Of a DNA stretch of 64,000 bases, positions 27,192 through 37,393 are shown piece by piece. Position numbers and translations under genes: made by a program. The DNA is from Ureibacillus sinduriensis BLB-1 = JCM 15800 (GTDB lineage: Bacteria > Bacillota > Bacilli > Bacillales_A > Planococcaceae). The stretch spans positions 310,001 through 374,000 of the forward strand of contig NZ_JPVO01000055.1 in assembly GCF_000772955.1 (NCBI RefSeq), read 5' to 3'. Every line of letters begins with the position of its first letter. Position 1 is the first letter of the stretch. The notes under the pieces are model-generated. The model ran no database searches. It was not told the origin of the DNA and was given only the letters and a program-made list of their open reading frames with translations.

Positions 27192-28451
27192 ATGAATCTT
27201 AAAAGTGTTTCGAAGAACATCTCGATATTAATGACAGGTACAGTAATTTCGCAAATAATTCCAATAGCCATGTCTCCTATTTTAACAAGATTATATACTC
27301 CAGCGGAATTTGGAGTACTAGCTGTATTTACTTCCCTTGCATCATTTTTTGCAATTTTCGCCAATTTACGTCTGGATGTGGCGATCATGTCTGCAAGTAA
27401 TAAAAAAGAAATGTTAATACTTAGAAATATAAGTTTAATCGTAACTGCACTTCTAACTTTAATTATATGTTTGATACTAATTGTATTTGCAGACTTATTT
27501 AAAGAGATGTTTAAGGAGGTAAATTATAGTTTAATACTTGTTTTCGTACCTCTATTTGTATTGTTATTTGGAACCTTGCAACTACTCACCTATGTCGCTA
27601 ATAGTAAAGGTCAGTATAGTTTAATTTCTAAAAGTAAAGTAGATAAAAATCTAAGTATGGTGATCATCCAAATCATACTAGGTATGAATAAAATCGGAGT
27701 AGTAGGCTTAGTGTTAGGAACGGTCGCCAGTTTTATCCCGCCGTTAGGAAGGTTAGGCAAAGGGACGATTAAGGAAAATAGGAATAGAAAAATTAACAAG
27801 TCGGAGTATGTTGCTACCCTAAAAAAATATAAGAAATTCCCCTTGATATCAGCCGGAACTGCAGCTATGAATAAATTTGCAACAGAGTCACCTGTGTTGA
27901 TAATGAATAGATTTATAGATCAAAGTTCTGTAGGGTATTTTGATTTAGCGAGACGGACAATTTTGCAGCCGTTAAGTTTTATCTCTGCTTCTATTTCGCA
28001 AGTATATTTAAAGCAGATAACCGAAGAGAGTGATTATAGGGAAAATATTAAACTTACAGCCATTATTTTAGCAGGACTGTCTTTTGTTGCTGTACTAGTA
28101 GCAACGATTATTCTCTTGTGGGGAGAAGTGATTTTTGCTTTTGTATTTGGTGACGAATGGAGAATTGTAGGGGAATATTCCAAAATCCTTGTATTTCCGT
28201 TTCTAATGCGATTTATTGTATCTCCATTAAGCGTGGTATTTCTAAAACCGGAAAACATTATAATGGGTGGGGTGTGGCAATTTTTATACCTTGTCACAAG
28301 CTTAACGGTAGCATTAGTATTCTTGCCTGCTGGATTTATGACTTATATAAAAGTCTTTGCAATTTCTGAAATATGTATCTATTTAATTTATCTAGTAATG
28401 ATATTGTTTGCATTAAGGAAAATTGGCAGAAAAAGTGAGGTAAGCACGTAA
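27192..28451 (+). CDS. Polysaccharide repeat-unit flippase (Wzx-like)
   Basis: A 419-residue membrane protein with about 10-12 hydrophobic helices of the MOP/polysaccharide-transporter type (the start NISILMTGTVISQIIPIAMSPILTRLYTPAEFG is characteristic in pattern). It would flip the undecaprenyl-PP-linked repeat of locus 1 across the membrane. It begins two bases after the dehydrogenase stop and lacks a strong ribosome site, suggesting translational coupling. Coding sequence here is visibly richer in A/T than the housekeeping block. It is the only flippase recognised in the window. Confidence 0.88.
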   Translation: MNLKSVSKNISILMTGTVISQIIPIAMSPILTRLYTPAEFGVLAVFTSLASFFAIFANLRLDVAIMSASNKKEMLILRNISLIVTALLTLIICLILIVFADLFKEMFKEVNYSLILVFVPLFVLLFGTLQLLTYVANSKGQYSLISKSKVDKNLSMVIIQIILGMNKIGVVGLVLGTVASFIPPLGRLGKGTIKENRNRKINKSEYVATLKKYKKFPLISAGTAAMNKFATESPVLIMNRFIDQSSVGYFDLARRTILQPLSFISASISQVYLKQITEESDYRENIKLTAIILAGLSFVAVLVATIILLWGEVIFAFVFGDEWRIVGEYSKILVFPFLMRFIVSPLSVVFLKPENIIMGGVWQFLYLVTSLTVALVFLPAGFMTYIKVFAISEICIYLIYLVMILFALRKIGRKSEVST

Positions 28452-28631
28452 TCAAAGATTGTTCTTTTAGCAATTTGTTTACTTCATATTCCATAATGTT
28501 TCGGTTATTAGCATTCTCTATACATTCTAATAGAGAAATGAAAATACCTATGAGTTCCTAAAGTAAATAAGTATTATTTTCAGCACGTAAATAAAAATTT
28601 TCATTAGATCAGGAAAATGAAGGAGGTTTAA

Positions 28632-29735
28632 ATGAAAGTTTGCCACTTGACATCCGTGCATCCACATAACGATACAAGAATTTTTGTAAAAGAATGCTGC
28701 ACACTAGCGGAAAATGGTTTTAGCGTAACGTTGATTGCACCAGGTGCGCCAGATGAGAGTATAAAAGGGGTACATTTGATTGGTGTAGATAAAGTCAAAG
28801 GTAATAGGGTAAAACGCATGACACAAACAACTAAAGCAGTATATGAAAAGGCGCTTGCTGTGGATGCGGATATCTATCATTTTCATGATCCGGAATTAAT
28901 ACCTGTTGGGTTAAAGCTTAAGAGAAAAGGCAAAATCATTATTTATGATGTGCATGAAGATGTTCCCAGACAAATTCTCAGCAAGAACTGGATACCTAAA
29001 CTTTTCAGGACACCTATTGCTAAATTTTTCGAAAGGTATGAAAGTGATGCATCCCGAAAATTCGATGCAATCGTAACAGCCACGATGCATATCGAAGATC
29101 GGTTTAAAAACTATAACAAAGAAACGTACAATATTAACAATTTTCCCTCCCTAAAAGAGATGGATTTTAAGATTGGTACCCCACCCAAGAAAGAAGCTGT
29201 TTGTTATGTTGGCGGCATTACAAAAGTGAGAGGGGCTTTTGAAATGACCGAAATGTTGGGGATTGTAAATCAAAAAAGAAATCTAAGATTAAAATTAGCG
29301 GGTCCGATTGATCAAAAAATCACTCCGGAATTAACAAATCACAAGAATTGGTCATATGTAGACTATAAGGGTGTACTAGATAGAAAGGGAGTAAAAGAAG
29401 TTTTAACTTCTAGCAAGATTGGCTTAGTAACGCTTCATCCCATAATAAATTATTTAGACGCACTTCCAGTGAAAATGTTTGAGTATATGGCAGCGGGGAT
29501 ACCAGTTATTGCCTCGGATTTCCCACTGTGGCGAGAAATTGTCGGGAAAGCCAATTGCGGTGTTTTAGTTGATCCGTTGAATCCGACTCACATTGCGGAA
29601 GCTGTAGAGAGTTTATTGAAGGATGAACAAAGGGCCAAAACCATGGGTGAAAATGGTCGGCATGCGGTGGAACAAGAGTACAACTGGGAAAAAGAAGGTC
29701 AGAAGTTAGTGAAATTATATCAGTCATTCCAATGA
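28632..29735 (+). CDS. Glycosyltransferase family 4
   Basis: A 367-residue GT-B glycosyltransferase. The C-terminal donor-binding domain shows EYMAAGIPVIASDFPLWREI near residue 285 and the end VEQEYNWEKEG; the N-terminal acceptor domain begins with CHLTSVHPHNDTRIFVKE. No signal peptide or membrane helix is present, so it acts at the inner face of the membrane. It would add one sugar to the growing lipid-linked repeat; donor and acceptor cannot be read from the sequence. AGGAGG precedes the ATG. The 180-base gap upstream holds an imperfect hairpin near 28511-28540. Confidence 0.85.
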   Translation: MKVCHLTSVHPHNDTRIFVKECCTLAENGFSVTLIAPGAPDESIKGVHLIGVDKVKGNRVKRMTQTTKAVYEKALAVDADIYHFHDPELIPVGLKLKRKGKIIIYDVHEDVPRQILSKNWIPKLFRTPIAKFFERYESDASRKFDAIVTATMHIEDRFKNYNKETYNINNFPSLKEMDFKIGTPPKKEAVCYVGGITKVRGAFEMTEMLGIVNQKRNLRLKLAGPIDQKITPELTNHKNWSYVDYKGVLDRKGVKEVLTSSKIGLVTLHPIINYLDALPVKMFEYMAAGIPVIASDFPLWREIVGKANCGVLVDPLNPTHIAEAVESLLKDEQRAKTMGENGRHAVEQEYNWEKEGQKLVKLYQSFQ

Positions 29736-29845
29736 TGTACTCCAGTATGCTGGGAAGGGAAATATAACACATAAGCTTGTAAACCTTATTTTATCAGAGG
29801 TAAAAAGCGCTGTATCTGAGCAGTTTTCGAAAGGAGTGTTTTCAA

Positions 29846-30553
29846 ATGATAAAAGGGAGTAACGTTATTATTGATGAAAGTGTGGTGCTGGGGAAGAATG
29901 TCCAGCTTGGCAATAATGTTGTCATTTATCCGGGCACAACAATTGGAAATAACGTAATTATTCAGGATAATGCGGTCATTGGAAAACAACCTACCCGCGC
30001 AAAAGCCTCAATATTGCCTGATGTTAAAAGTCTTCCCCCAACAGTCATTGGAAATGGGGTTACTATCGGAACATCAGCCATCATTTACGCAAATGCCAAA
30101 ATTGAAGATGATGTATTTATCGCCGATTTGGCAACTGTTCGAGAACGGGTAACTATTGGCGAAAAAACAATTATAGGTCGTGGTGTAGCCGTGGAAAATG
30201 ATTGTACCATAGGAATTCGTTGCAAACTTGAAACAAACTGCTACATTACAGCCTATTCTGAAGTAGGAGATTATGCATTTATAGCTCCATGTGTCGTAAC
30301 TACAAATGATAATTATATGGCAAGGAGTAAGGAAAGGTTTGACAAGTTTAAAGGTGTTACCGTAAAAACTGGTGGTCGAATTGGTGCGAATTCTACTATC
30401 TTACCTGGAAAAATAATTCATGAAGACGGTGTAGTAGCAGCAGGAAGTCTTGTTTCAAAAGATGTGGAATCTGAAACAATTGTCTTAGGCAACCCTGCAC
30501 GGAAATTCGATAAAGTACCTGAAAATCAATTGTTAAAAAACCAACAAAATTAG
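29846..30553 (+). CDS. Left-handed beta-helix acyltransferase (WbpD-like N-acetyltransferase)
   Basis: A 235-residue protein built almost entirely of hexapeptide repeats (for example VIIDESVVLGKNVQLGNNVV and IGANSTILPGKIIHED), the trimeric acetyl-CoA-dependent transferase fold. The later part (VVTTNDNYMARSKERF) corresponds in position and character to the acceptor loop of WbpD, which N-acetylates the 3-amino group of UDP-GlcNAc3NA. It has more repeats than WbpD, so it may accept a different acyl donor or amino sugar. The ribosome site is AAAGGAGTG. It completes a WbpA/B/D/E set in the locus. Confidence 0.78.
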   Translation: MIKGSNVIIDESVVLGKNVQLGNNVVIYPGTTIGNNVIIQDNAVIGKQPTRAKASILPDVKSLPPTVIGNGVTIGTSAIIYANAKIEDDVFIADLATVRERVTIGEKTIIGRGVAVENDCTIGIRCKLETNCYITAYSEVGDYAFIAPCVVTTNDNYMARSKERFDKFKGVTVKTGGRIGANSTILPGKIIHEDGVVAAGSLVSKDVESETIVLGNPARKFDKVPENQLLKNQQN

Positions 30554-30560
30554 GTGGATT

Positions 30561-31781
30561 ATGAATATATGGTTATTAAATCACTATGCTGTTTCTCCAA
30601 ACAGCACTGGGGGAACTAGACATTTCGATCTAGCGGAACAATTGGTGAAAAAAGGACATATAGTTACGATATTTGCCTCCTCTTTTAATCATTTTAATAG
30701 AAAAGAAACGCAAACTTATAAGTCTCGTAATTTTTACAAGACAGAAGTAATCAACGGTGTAAGATTTGTTTGGTTTAAAACCCCTCAGTATAAAAATACA
30801 TTGGAGAGATTGCTCAATATAAGTTGCTTTGGGTTATTTTTACAAAAAAGTTTGAAATATTTCTTAACATTAGAAAGGCCTGACTTAATTATTGGTTCAA
30901 GTGTTCATCCTTTAACTGCATTGATAGGTTTGAAATTTGCTAAAAAAAATAACATAAAATTTTACTTTGAGGAAAGGGATTTATGGCCGCAGACTTTTGT
31001 TGACTTTGGATTGATAAAACCTACTAACCCTCTTGCAAAAATATTATACAAAATCGAAAAAAATCTATATTTACAGTCAGACAAGATTATTTTCTTATTT
31101 GAAAATGCTTATCTTTATGCACAAAGTAAAGGGGCAAATATCGAAAAAATTATATATTTGCCAAATGGTTTCAATCCAAACAGGAATATAAATAATCAAA
31201 GGTTAGATTCAGGCTTAGAGAAGATTTTTAAACGTTTAGATGGAAAAAAGATATGTACTTATATAGGAAGCATGAATCTTTCCAATAATCTTGAATCAAT
31301 AGTTGAGTTAGCTAAAATTATGAGAAATGAAGAAAATTATCATTTCTTATTAATAGGCAACGGAAATACAAAAAAAGCTTTAATTGAACTGGTGAAAACC
31401 GACTCATTAAATAATATAACGATATATGACTCTGTGCCCAAATCATCGGTACCCGCGATTCTAAAAAAGTCACACTTTGGATTTATTTCGATAAAAAGCT
31501 CGCCATTATACAAGTGGGGGATGAGTATGAATAAATTATACGACTATCTATCCGAAGGACTGCCTATTATTTGTTATACGGATATGGAGGATTTAGGTGA
31601 AATAGAAAAATCTAGGGCATTTTACAAATCATCTGATATTTATGAGTTGAAAGATTTTCTTTTAACCATAGACAATTTTAACTCTCAATTTGTAAAAGAA
31701 TTCGCCTACAAACATTATTCCTGGGATATCCTTTCCGACAAGTTAATCGAGGTAATGGAAAATGATAAAAAGAATGATTGA
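30561..31781 (+). CDS. Glycosyltransferase family 4 (WbuB-like)
   Basis: A 406-residue GT-B glycosyltransferase. The N-terminus ([21 protein letters not shown]) and [16 protein letters not shown] near residue 140 are typical of WbuB-type enzymes that add N-acetylated amino sugars early in O-antigen or capsule assembly. The C-terminal domain has [17 protein letters not shown]. It overlaps the PglC-like transferase gene by 20 bases, which fits a role as the second-sugar transferase acting on the PglC product. The coding sequence is strongly A/T-rich. Confidence 0.85.
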   Translation: MNIWLLNHYAVSPNSTGGTRHFDLAEQLVKKGHIVTIFASSFNHFNRKETQTYKSRNFYKTEVINGVRFVWFKTPQYKNTLERLLNISCFGLFLQKSLKYFLTLERPDLIIGSSVHPLTALIGLKFAKKNNIKFYFEERDLWPQTFVDFGLIKPTNPLAKILYKIEKNLYLQSDKIIFLFENAYLYAQSKGANIEKIIYLPNGFNPNRNINNQRLDSGLEKIFKRLDGKKICTYIGSMNLSNNLESIVELAKIMRNEENYHFLLIGNGNTKKALIELVKTDSLNNITIYDSVPKSSVPAILKKSHFGFISIKSSPLYKWGMSMNKLYDYLSEGLPIICYTDMEDLGEIEKSRAFYKSSDIYELKDFLLTIDNFNSQFVKEFAYKHYSWDILSDKLIEVMENDKKND

Positions 31782-32373
31782 TATAATCTTAAGTTTCTTG
31801 GCTTTACTGGTTCTAGCACCAATAATCCTACTGGTTGCAGTACTAGTTAGAAAAAAGCTGGGTTCACCCATAATTTTTAAACAACTAAGGCCTGGTAGGA
31901 ATGGAGAGATATTTCAACTTTATAAGTTTCGTACAATGACTGATGAGAAGGATGAGGATGGTGAACTCCTTCCAGATACAGTTCGTTTAACTAATTTTGG
32001 GCAACTTCTGCGGAAACTAAGTTTAGATGAACTTCCTCAACTGTGGAATATCCTTAAAGGTGATATGAGTTTTGTGGGACCACGCCCGCTATTAGTTGAA
32101 TATTTACCACTTTATAACGAACGCCAAGCACGGCGACATGATGTTCGACCGGGAATCACTGGGTGGGCCCAAGTGAATGGGCGGAATGCGATTTCGTGGG
32201 AGCAGAAGTTTGAGTACGATGTTTGGTATGTGCAAAACCAATCTTTGTTCCTAGATTTCAAAATTTTGTTTTTAACGTTCAAAAAAGTACTTCAATCGGA
32301 AGGTATAAATCAACCGGGTCAAGCAACAAACGAAAAATTCAAAGGTAGTGGGGCTGAATGGAAATCATTTTAG
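31762..32373 (+). CDS. pglC: Initiating sugar-phosphate transferase (PglC-like)
   Basis: A 203-residue small monotopic phosphoglycosyl transferase. Residues 5-28 form the hydrophobic re-entrant helix, followed by [20 protein letters not shown], the catalytic pair in [16 protein letters not shown] and [13 protein letters not shown]. PglC transfers phospho-N,N'-diacetylbacillosamine to undecaprenyl phosphate; the short length without extra N-terminal helices fits PglC rather than WbaP. It overlaps the PglD-like gene by 16 bases, and a PglE-like gene follows, matching the Campylobacter set. Confidence 0.9.
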   Translation: MIKRMIDIILSFLALLVLAPIILLVAVLVRKKLGSPIIFKQLRPGRNGEIFQLYKFRTMTDEKDEDGELLPDTVRLTNFGQLLRKLSLDELPQLWNILKGDMSFVGPRPLLVEYLPLYNERQARRHDVRPGITGWAQVNGRNAISWEQKFEYDVWYVQNQSLFLDFKILFLTFKKVLQSEGINQPGQATNEKFKGSGAEWKSF

Positions 32374-32999
32374 TTGGGGACAGTGGACACGCCAAGGTGA
32401 TTCGAGATTGTGTGGAATCCAATGGATGTAAAGTTGTGGCCATTGTTGATGATAAGTATGAGCAGATCTTTTCAGATAAGGATAAGGAAGTACTTAAGGG
32501 GCCAATTGATGGATTTGTTCACGAATTAATAAAGAAGAATAATAGAAAACTAGTCATTTCAATCGGTGATAATGAAACTCGTAGGATGATTGTAAAGAGA
32601 CTTGCTTTACCAGAAGATTGCTATTCGACCATAATACATACCTGCACTTCTATTAGCAGTACTGCAAAAATAGGTGTTGGGACTGTTATTATGCCTGGTG
32701 CTGTTATAAATGCGGATACACAGATTGGCAATCATTGTATTGTTAATACCCATACAGTAATTGAACATGATTGTATCATTGAAGACTTTGTTCACCTTTC
32801 ACCAAGTTGCACATTGACTGGTGGGGTAAAGCTTGAAAAAGGTGTTCACCTAGGAGCAGGTAGTACAGTCATTCCGCTAAAAGAAATTTCGGAATGGACA
32901 ATCGTAGGGGCAGGTTCAGTCGTTATCGATAATCTCCCTCCTAATTGTACGGCTGTTGGTATACCAGCTAAACCGATTAAATTTCGTGAATTACAATAA
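32358..32999 (+). CDS. pglD: UDP-amino-sugar N-acetyltransferase (PglD-like, NeuD family)
   Basis: A 213-residue enzyme with an N-terminal Rossmann-like domain ([16 protein letters not shown]) and a C-terminal left-handed beta-helix (about residues 95-205) ending in VGIPAKPIK. The catalytic histidine is expected in HTVIEHDC. PglD acetylates the 4-amino group of UDP-4-amino-4,6-dideoxy-GlcNAc to give UDP-N,N'-diacetylbacillosamine. It lies between the PglC- and PglE-like genes, overlapping the former. Related NeuD proteins act on sialic acids, but no neu genes are present. Confidence 0.88.
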   Translation: MEIILVGDSGHAKVIRDCVESNGCKVVAIVDDKYEQIFSDKDKEVLKGPIDGFVHELIKKNNRKLVISIGDNETRRMIVKRLALPEDCYSTIIHTCTSISSTAKIGVGTVIMPGAVINADTQIGNHCIVNTHTVIEHDCIIEDFVHLSPSCTLTGGVKLEKGVHLGAGSTVIPLKEISEWTIVGAGSVVIDNLPPNCTAVGIPAKPIKFRELQ

Positions 33000-33021
33000 A
33001 AAGTGTGAGAGAAGGCTTAAT

Positions 33022-34176
33022 ATGGTCGAACGAATTCTATTATCCTCCCCTCATATGGGTGGACTTGAGCAGAGTTTTATTCAAGAAGCTTTTGAGACTA
33101 ATTGGATTGCTCCACTTGGAGCGAATGTAAACGCGTTTGAAAGGGAGCTTGCATCCTACGTTGGCATAAAAGCGGGTTCAGCAACAAGTTCTGGTACTGC
33201 TGCCATTCATCTCGCTCTTGATTTACTAGGTGTTCGGGCAGGCGATATCGTATTTTGTTCTACCCTGACTTTTATAGCTAGTGCCAACCCCATTTTATAC
33301 CTTGGTGCAAAACCAGTTTTCATCGATTCTGAAGAGAGTACTTGGAATATGTCTCCTGAAGCTTTGAAGCTCGCCTTCAAAGATGCAAAAGCAAGTGGAC
33401 AACTTCCAAAAGCAGTCATCATCGTCAATTTATATGGTCAAAGTGCCCGAATGGCGGAACTAATGGACATATGTAATTCGTACGGTGTTCCTGTTGTTGA
33501 AGATGCAGCAGAATCATTGGGTTCTACATACAGAGGAAAGAAAAGTGGAACATTTGGAAAGTTTGGCATTTATTCTTTCAACGGTAATAAAATTATCACT
33601 ACTTCCGGAGGGGGTATGCTCATGTCGGATGACATAGATTTAATTGAAAAGTCCCGTTTTTTGGCTACACAAGCAAGGGATGCAGCCAAGCATTATCAAC
33701 ATAGTGTTATTGGTTACAATTATCGAATGAGCAATATTGTAGCGGGTATTGGACGTGGTCAATTAAAAGTCTTAAATGAAAGAGTATCTCAAAAGAGAGC
33801 TATCTTCCAAAGATATGCTGAGGCATTCTCACATCTCGATGGAATCGAGATGATGCCGGAACTAGACGGTACATTTTCAAATCGTTGGTTGTCAACAATG
33901 ACTTTAGATCCTATGAAAATACTAATCACACCCAATGAGCTAATCGATGTTTTGGATGAAGCAAACATTGAAGCTCGTCCGGTCTGGAAGCCGCTTCATA
34001 TGCAACCCTTGTTTTCAGGCTCTAAATTTTTTCCGCATGATGAAAAAGATATCGTAAGTGAACGATTATTTGCTAGAGGCATTTGTTTGCCTTCCGATAC
34101 AAAAATGACGGAAGAACAACAACAACGAGTTATAGATTTAATCATCCACAAGGTTAAACCCATATTAATCAAATAG
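33022..34176 (+). CDS. pglE: UDP-4-keto-6-deoxy-GlcNAc aminotransferase (PglE-like, DegT family)
   Basis: A 384-residue PLP-dependent aminotransferase. The N-terminus RILLSSPHMGG and NWIAPLGANVNAFE is the PglE/PseC-type signature; the PLP-binding lysine is Lys190 in SFNGNKIITT. It would transaminate the PglF product at C4. The ATG at 33022 is chosen because GAGAAGG lies just before it; the frame is open upstream to 32956 but that would overlap the PglD-like gene. It is 12 bases upstream of a second, different aminotransferase gene. Confidence 0.9.
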   Translation: MVERILLSSPHMGGLEQSFIQEAFETNWIAPLGANVNAFERELASYVGIKAGSATSSGTAAIHLALDLLGVRAGDIVFCSTLTFIASANPILYLGAKPVFIDSEESTWNMSPEALKLAFKDAKASGQLPKAVIIVNLYGQSARMAELMDICNSYGVPVVEDAAESLGSTYRGKKSGTFGKFGIYSFNGNKIITTSGGGMLMSDDIDLIEKSRFLATQARDAAKHYQHSVIGYNYRMSNIVAGIGRGQLKVLNERVSQKRAIFQRYAEAFSHLDGIEMMPELDGTFSNRWLSTMTLDPMKILITPNELIDVLDEANIEARPVWKPLHMQPLFSGSKFFPHDEKDIVSERLFARGICLPSDTKMTEEQQQRVIDLIIHKVKPILIK

Positions 34177-34188
34177 GACGTGTGAATA

Positions 34189-35322
34189 ATGGAATTTAGA
34201 GATTTAAAAATACAATATGAAAAATATAAAGATGAAATCGATTCCGCCATTCAAAATGTAATTTCGGAGACTCAATTCATTGGTGGTAAAATCGTTTCGG
34301 ATTTAGAAAGACAATTGGCTGAATATGTAGGAGTGAAACATTGTATTACTTGTGCAAATGGTACTGAGGCTTTGTCATTAGTTTTGATGGGTTGGGGAAT
34401 TGGGAAAGGAGATGCGGTTTTTGTCCCTGATTTTACTTTCTTTTCAACGGGCGAGGTGGTTTCCTTTGTAGGGGCGACTCCAGTTTTTGTAGATGTTGAA
34501 CGTGATACTTTTAATATTGATGTGGTCAAATTAGAAAGTGCAATTCAAGCGACAATCGAGGAAGGAAAATTAACACCAAAGGTTATTATTCCGGTTGATT
34601 TATTTGGTTTACCGGCAAATTATTTAGAAATCGAAAAGATTGCAAAGAAATACAACCTTTTAGTTTTGGAAGATGGAGCGCAAGGATTTGGTGGCAGCAT
34701 CAACGGTAAAAGAGCGTGTAGTTTTGGGGATGCTGCCACAACTTCATTTTTCCCAGCCAAGCCATTGGGGTGCTACGGTGACGGTGGAGCGATCTTTACA
34801 AATGATGATATCTTGGCTAAGTTATTAAACTCTCTAAAAGTACATGGCAAAGGCGAAAATAAGTACGACAATATTAGAATTGGTGTAAATTCGAGGTTGG
34901 ATACGATTCAAGCAGCAATATTAAAAGTGAAATTTAAAGCTTTTATTGAACATGAAGTTGAAGATGTTAATAGAGTCTATAGATTATATAACGAAAAATT
35001 GAGTGGTATAGTCGAGACTCCAGTAATACCGCATGGTTATTATTCAAGTTTTGCACAATACACCTTGAAGTTGAAAAGTAGAGAACAACGAGATGGGCTA
35101 CAATCATTTCTTAAAGAAAATGGGATTCCAAGCATGATTTATTATGTGAAGCCTATGCATAGTCAAAAAGCATTCGAGGATTTAAACATTGATGAAAGTA
35201 ATTTTGAAGTAACAAATGAGCTATGTGAAATTGTTTTATCTCTACCAATGCATCCGTATTTAAAAGATCATGAGATAGACCTGGTGAGCAGCATGGTAAA
35301 GAAATATATTATGGCTACTTAG
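34189..35322 (+). CDS. wbpE: UDP-3-keto-GlcNAcA 3-aminotransferase (WbpE-like, DegT family)
   Basis: A 377-residue PLP-dependent aminotransferase. MEFRDLKIQYEKYKDEID and ETQFIGGKIVSDLE at the N-terminus, CANGTEALSLVL and the PLP lysine Lys191 in FFPAKPLGCYGDGG are typical of WbpE/FdtB-type C3 aminotransferases and differ from the adjacent PglE-like enzyme. It would aminate the WbpB product at C3. GGACGTGTG lies just upstream of the ATG. The substrate assignment depends on the WbpA/WbpB/WbpD neighbours. Confidence 0.86.
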   Translation: MEFRDLKIQYEKYKDEIDSAIQNVISETQFIGGKIVSDLERQLAEYVGVKHCITCANGTEALSLVLMGWGIGKGDAVFVPDFTFFSTGEVVSFVGATPVFVDVERDTFNIDVVKLESAIQATIEEGKLTPKVIIPVDLFGLPANYLEIEKIAKKYNLLVLEDGAQGFGGSINGKRACSFGDAATTSFFPAKPLGCYGDGGAIFTNDDILAKLLNSLKVHGKGENKYDNIRIGVNSRLDTIQAAILKVKFKAFIEHEVEDVNRVYRLYNEKLSGIVETPVIPHGYYSSFAQYTLKLKSREQRDGLQSFLKENGIPSMIYYVKPMHSQKAFEDLNIDESNFEVTNELCEIVLSLPMHPYLKDHEIDLVSSMVKKYIMAT

Positions 35323-35634
35323 GGCGTTCATCTAGAAAATATGAACAGAGGGGAAGTTTTTTGATGATTATATATATGGAACAACCCTTATATGCTCAAT
35401 ACTGCAATAGTAATAAACCTCTAAAGGAAATGAAACTAATATAGGAGATTAAAGAGTAATGGTGAGTGAATTGTACAAAATGGGGGATTATTTTAAATGT
35501 TTCCTACGTAAAACAGAAGGTGAAAATTAGTTACTATGCATAATTAGATGTTAACTAGTTGTCCAACTTTCAACAAATCCTTTCACTTAAAAACTATGAA
35601 TCTATTATGGTAACAAAACAGGAGCTTATTACTT
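35323..35634 (+). other. Intergenic region before the polymerase gene
   Basis: A/T-rich. It contains only a 26-codon frame at about 35364-35444 preceded by AGGGGAAG, too short and unrecognised to call. No terminator or clear promoter was identified. Confidence 0.4.
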
Positions 35635-36909
35635 ATGAAATTATTTAAGCATCTCCTGAGCGGAGAAGTATGGTTCGTTTTATTTTTATTCTCAGGCGCA
35701 TTTAAAGAAAGTTTGAACTTACAGATAGATATTGCCATAGTATTTTTTATCTTGACATTTTTTTCGGTGGTATTTCGATTTGCGAAGAATCCTACTGTTA
35801 CCAAATATTCTATTACACCTTTAGTGTTCTTCGTTTTTCTGATTTGTATTGTCATTATTAGTTATTTATATACTTTAGGTACGCTTAATGCCGATGAAAA
35901 AATTATTAAATTTTTAGTATTAACTGTACCTTCTTTTTTGTTTCCTTTGATTCTTATTAGGGACAAGGAGAGTTTGATTAAATTTTTGTCTACAATAGCA
36001 ATCTTATCTGTTGCGCTTTCCATAATTTCGTTACCCATGATTTTTCAAAAGGGTTCGGAACTTGGATTTGTAGGTTTCAACGGTGGAAACTATCAAGGTT
36101 TAGCTAGAATAAACGGTATAGGGTTAATTATTCTTTTCATTTTTGGTTTATTTAGGGCAAAATCTAAATTAAGACAAACGCTTTACGTAGTGGCCAGTCT
36201 AATTGTTTCTTTTTCTTTGCTAGGCACTGGAAGTCGAATGCCTTTATTAGCGTTTGCTATTGTTTTAATTTACTTCGTTTTTTCTTCCATTAGGATCGAA
36301 AGGGGTAAAATCCTATACAGAAAAGAATTAAAATTCGCCTTGATTATAGCTCCTGTTCTTATATTAATATTGATCATTTTAGGTAAAGATGGTTATTTTA
36401 ATTCGATTCTTTATAGATTTGAAGTGCTATTCTCAAATGAAGGTGGTGAATCGACAGAAGCAAGGATGGAGAGGTTTATAACCGCTTTTGAAATTTGGGG
36501 GGATTACCCCATATTTGGAGGTGGAATCGGAAGTTTCGGAATGCTATACCATGGCTATGAGTATTCTGATTACCCGCACAATATCTTTTTGGAGTTTTTA
36601 TCGGAACAAGGCTTAATTGGGTTTATGGTTTTTTGTCTCCTTTTTTTGCTCGTTATATATAGAGGCCTAATTATTTACCGGAAAAAGCAAAAAGAAATGG
36701 ATACCGTTCAATTGGTGCTAGTTTGTTGTTTTGTATATTATTTTTTTAACGCATTGGTTAGCGGAGATATAAACGGAAATAGAATGCTTTTCACTCTTCT
36801 GGCTATAATTGCTGTATCGCCGTATCTTAATAAGTCAATTGAAAGTCATAAAAGCATAGGACTTACTGGTTCGAAAGCACAACATAAAAGCCAAAAGTCT
36901 ACGTCGTAA
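35635..36909 (+). CDS. O-antigen/capsule polymerase-like membrane protein (Wzy/ligase family)
   Basis: A 424-residue integral membrane protein with about 10-12 hydrophobic helices. The large loop with IFGGGIGSFGMLYHGYEYSDYPHNIFLEFLSEQG (about residues 300-330; Gly/Tyr and PHN motif) is the Wzy_C/O-antigen-ligase signature. It would polymerise the lipid-linked repeats of locus 1. A good ribosome site is not obvious (ACAGGAGC 20 bases upstream). The stop is followed by a small hairpin. Confidence 0.85.
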   Translation: MKLFKHLLSGEVWFVLFLFSGAFKESLNLQIDIAIVFFILTFFSVVFRFAKNPTVTKYSITPLVFFVFLICIVIISYLYTLGTLNADEKIIKFLVLTVPSFLFPLILIRDKESLIKFLSTIAILSVALSIISLPMIFQKGSELGFVGFNGGNYQGLARINGIGLIILFIFGLFRAKSKLRQTLYVVASLIVSFSLLGTGSRMPLLAFAIVLIYFVFSSIRIERGKILYRKELKFALIIAPVLILILIILGKDGYFNSILYRFEVLFSNEGGESTEARMERFITAFEIWGDYPIFGGGIGSFGMLYHGYEYSDYPHNIFLEFLSEQGLIGFMVFCLLFLLVIYRGLIIYRKKQKEMDTVQLVLVCCFVYYFFNALVSGDINGNRMLFTLLAIIAVSPYLNKSIESHKSIGLTGSKAQHKSQKSTS

Positions 36910-37393
36910 ACAGTGCCAGGTTTATATAGCCAACCTGGTAGATCAACAACGGTTAAGCGTTATACTGCTTCACGCAACCTATGTATCCTCAATTATAAAT
37001 CGTACTGAAGATGGTACAGCCATATAACGAGGGATCCAATAAGATATTCAGATCTTGAATGTTATTTCCTCAGAAGTAGAATCAATTGCTAGGTAGATTG
37101 AGTAAAATGAATCATTTGTCTTGGTGAATTGGTCTAAGCAATAATCCCTATGGAAATAGAAAAGCAATAAAATGTTAAAGAGTCGATTTGAAAAATATTT
37201 TTTTCGAATCGATTTTTTAGTTTTTACAATGATTAACGGGAAAAGGGAACATTTCAATAGGAATATATCGTTAAAGGAGTAGTGGTTTTTAAGCGTAGTA
37301 CAAAAACAATTATCGAAAAGTGATAAAGGAAAACAGTTAACGGCAGTTTTTCATGAGAATTAACCGATTGTCGTTTAAAGTTGAGGATGATCT
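36910..37393 (+). other. 484-base intergenic region after the polymerase gene
   Basis: It begins with a 7-base hairpin (36917-36923 with 36933-36939) containing GTGCCAGG, which resembles a fragment of the repeat at 38853-38901. A strong terminator lies at 37183-37218. No ORF was recognised between them. Confidence 0.5.
37183..37218 (+). terminator. Rho-independent terminator of polysaccharide locus 1 core
   Basis: A 13-base stem (37183-37195 with 37200-37212, one G-U pair), 4-base loop, followed by TTTTTTAG and a second T run. Confidence 0.85.

Noticed and set aside
32358-34176. Sialic or pseudaminic acid pathway
   Set aside because: NeuD-like and PseC-like similarity exists, but no NeuB/PseI synthase, CMP transferase or PseG-like gene is present; the PglC/D/E arrangement explains the genes better.
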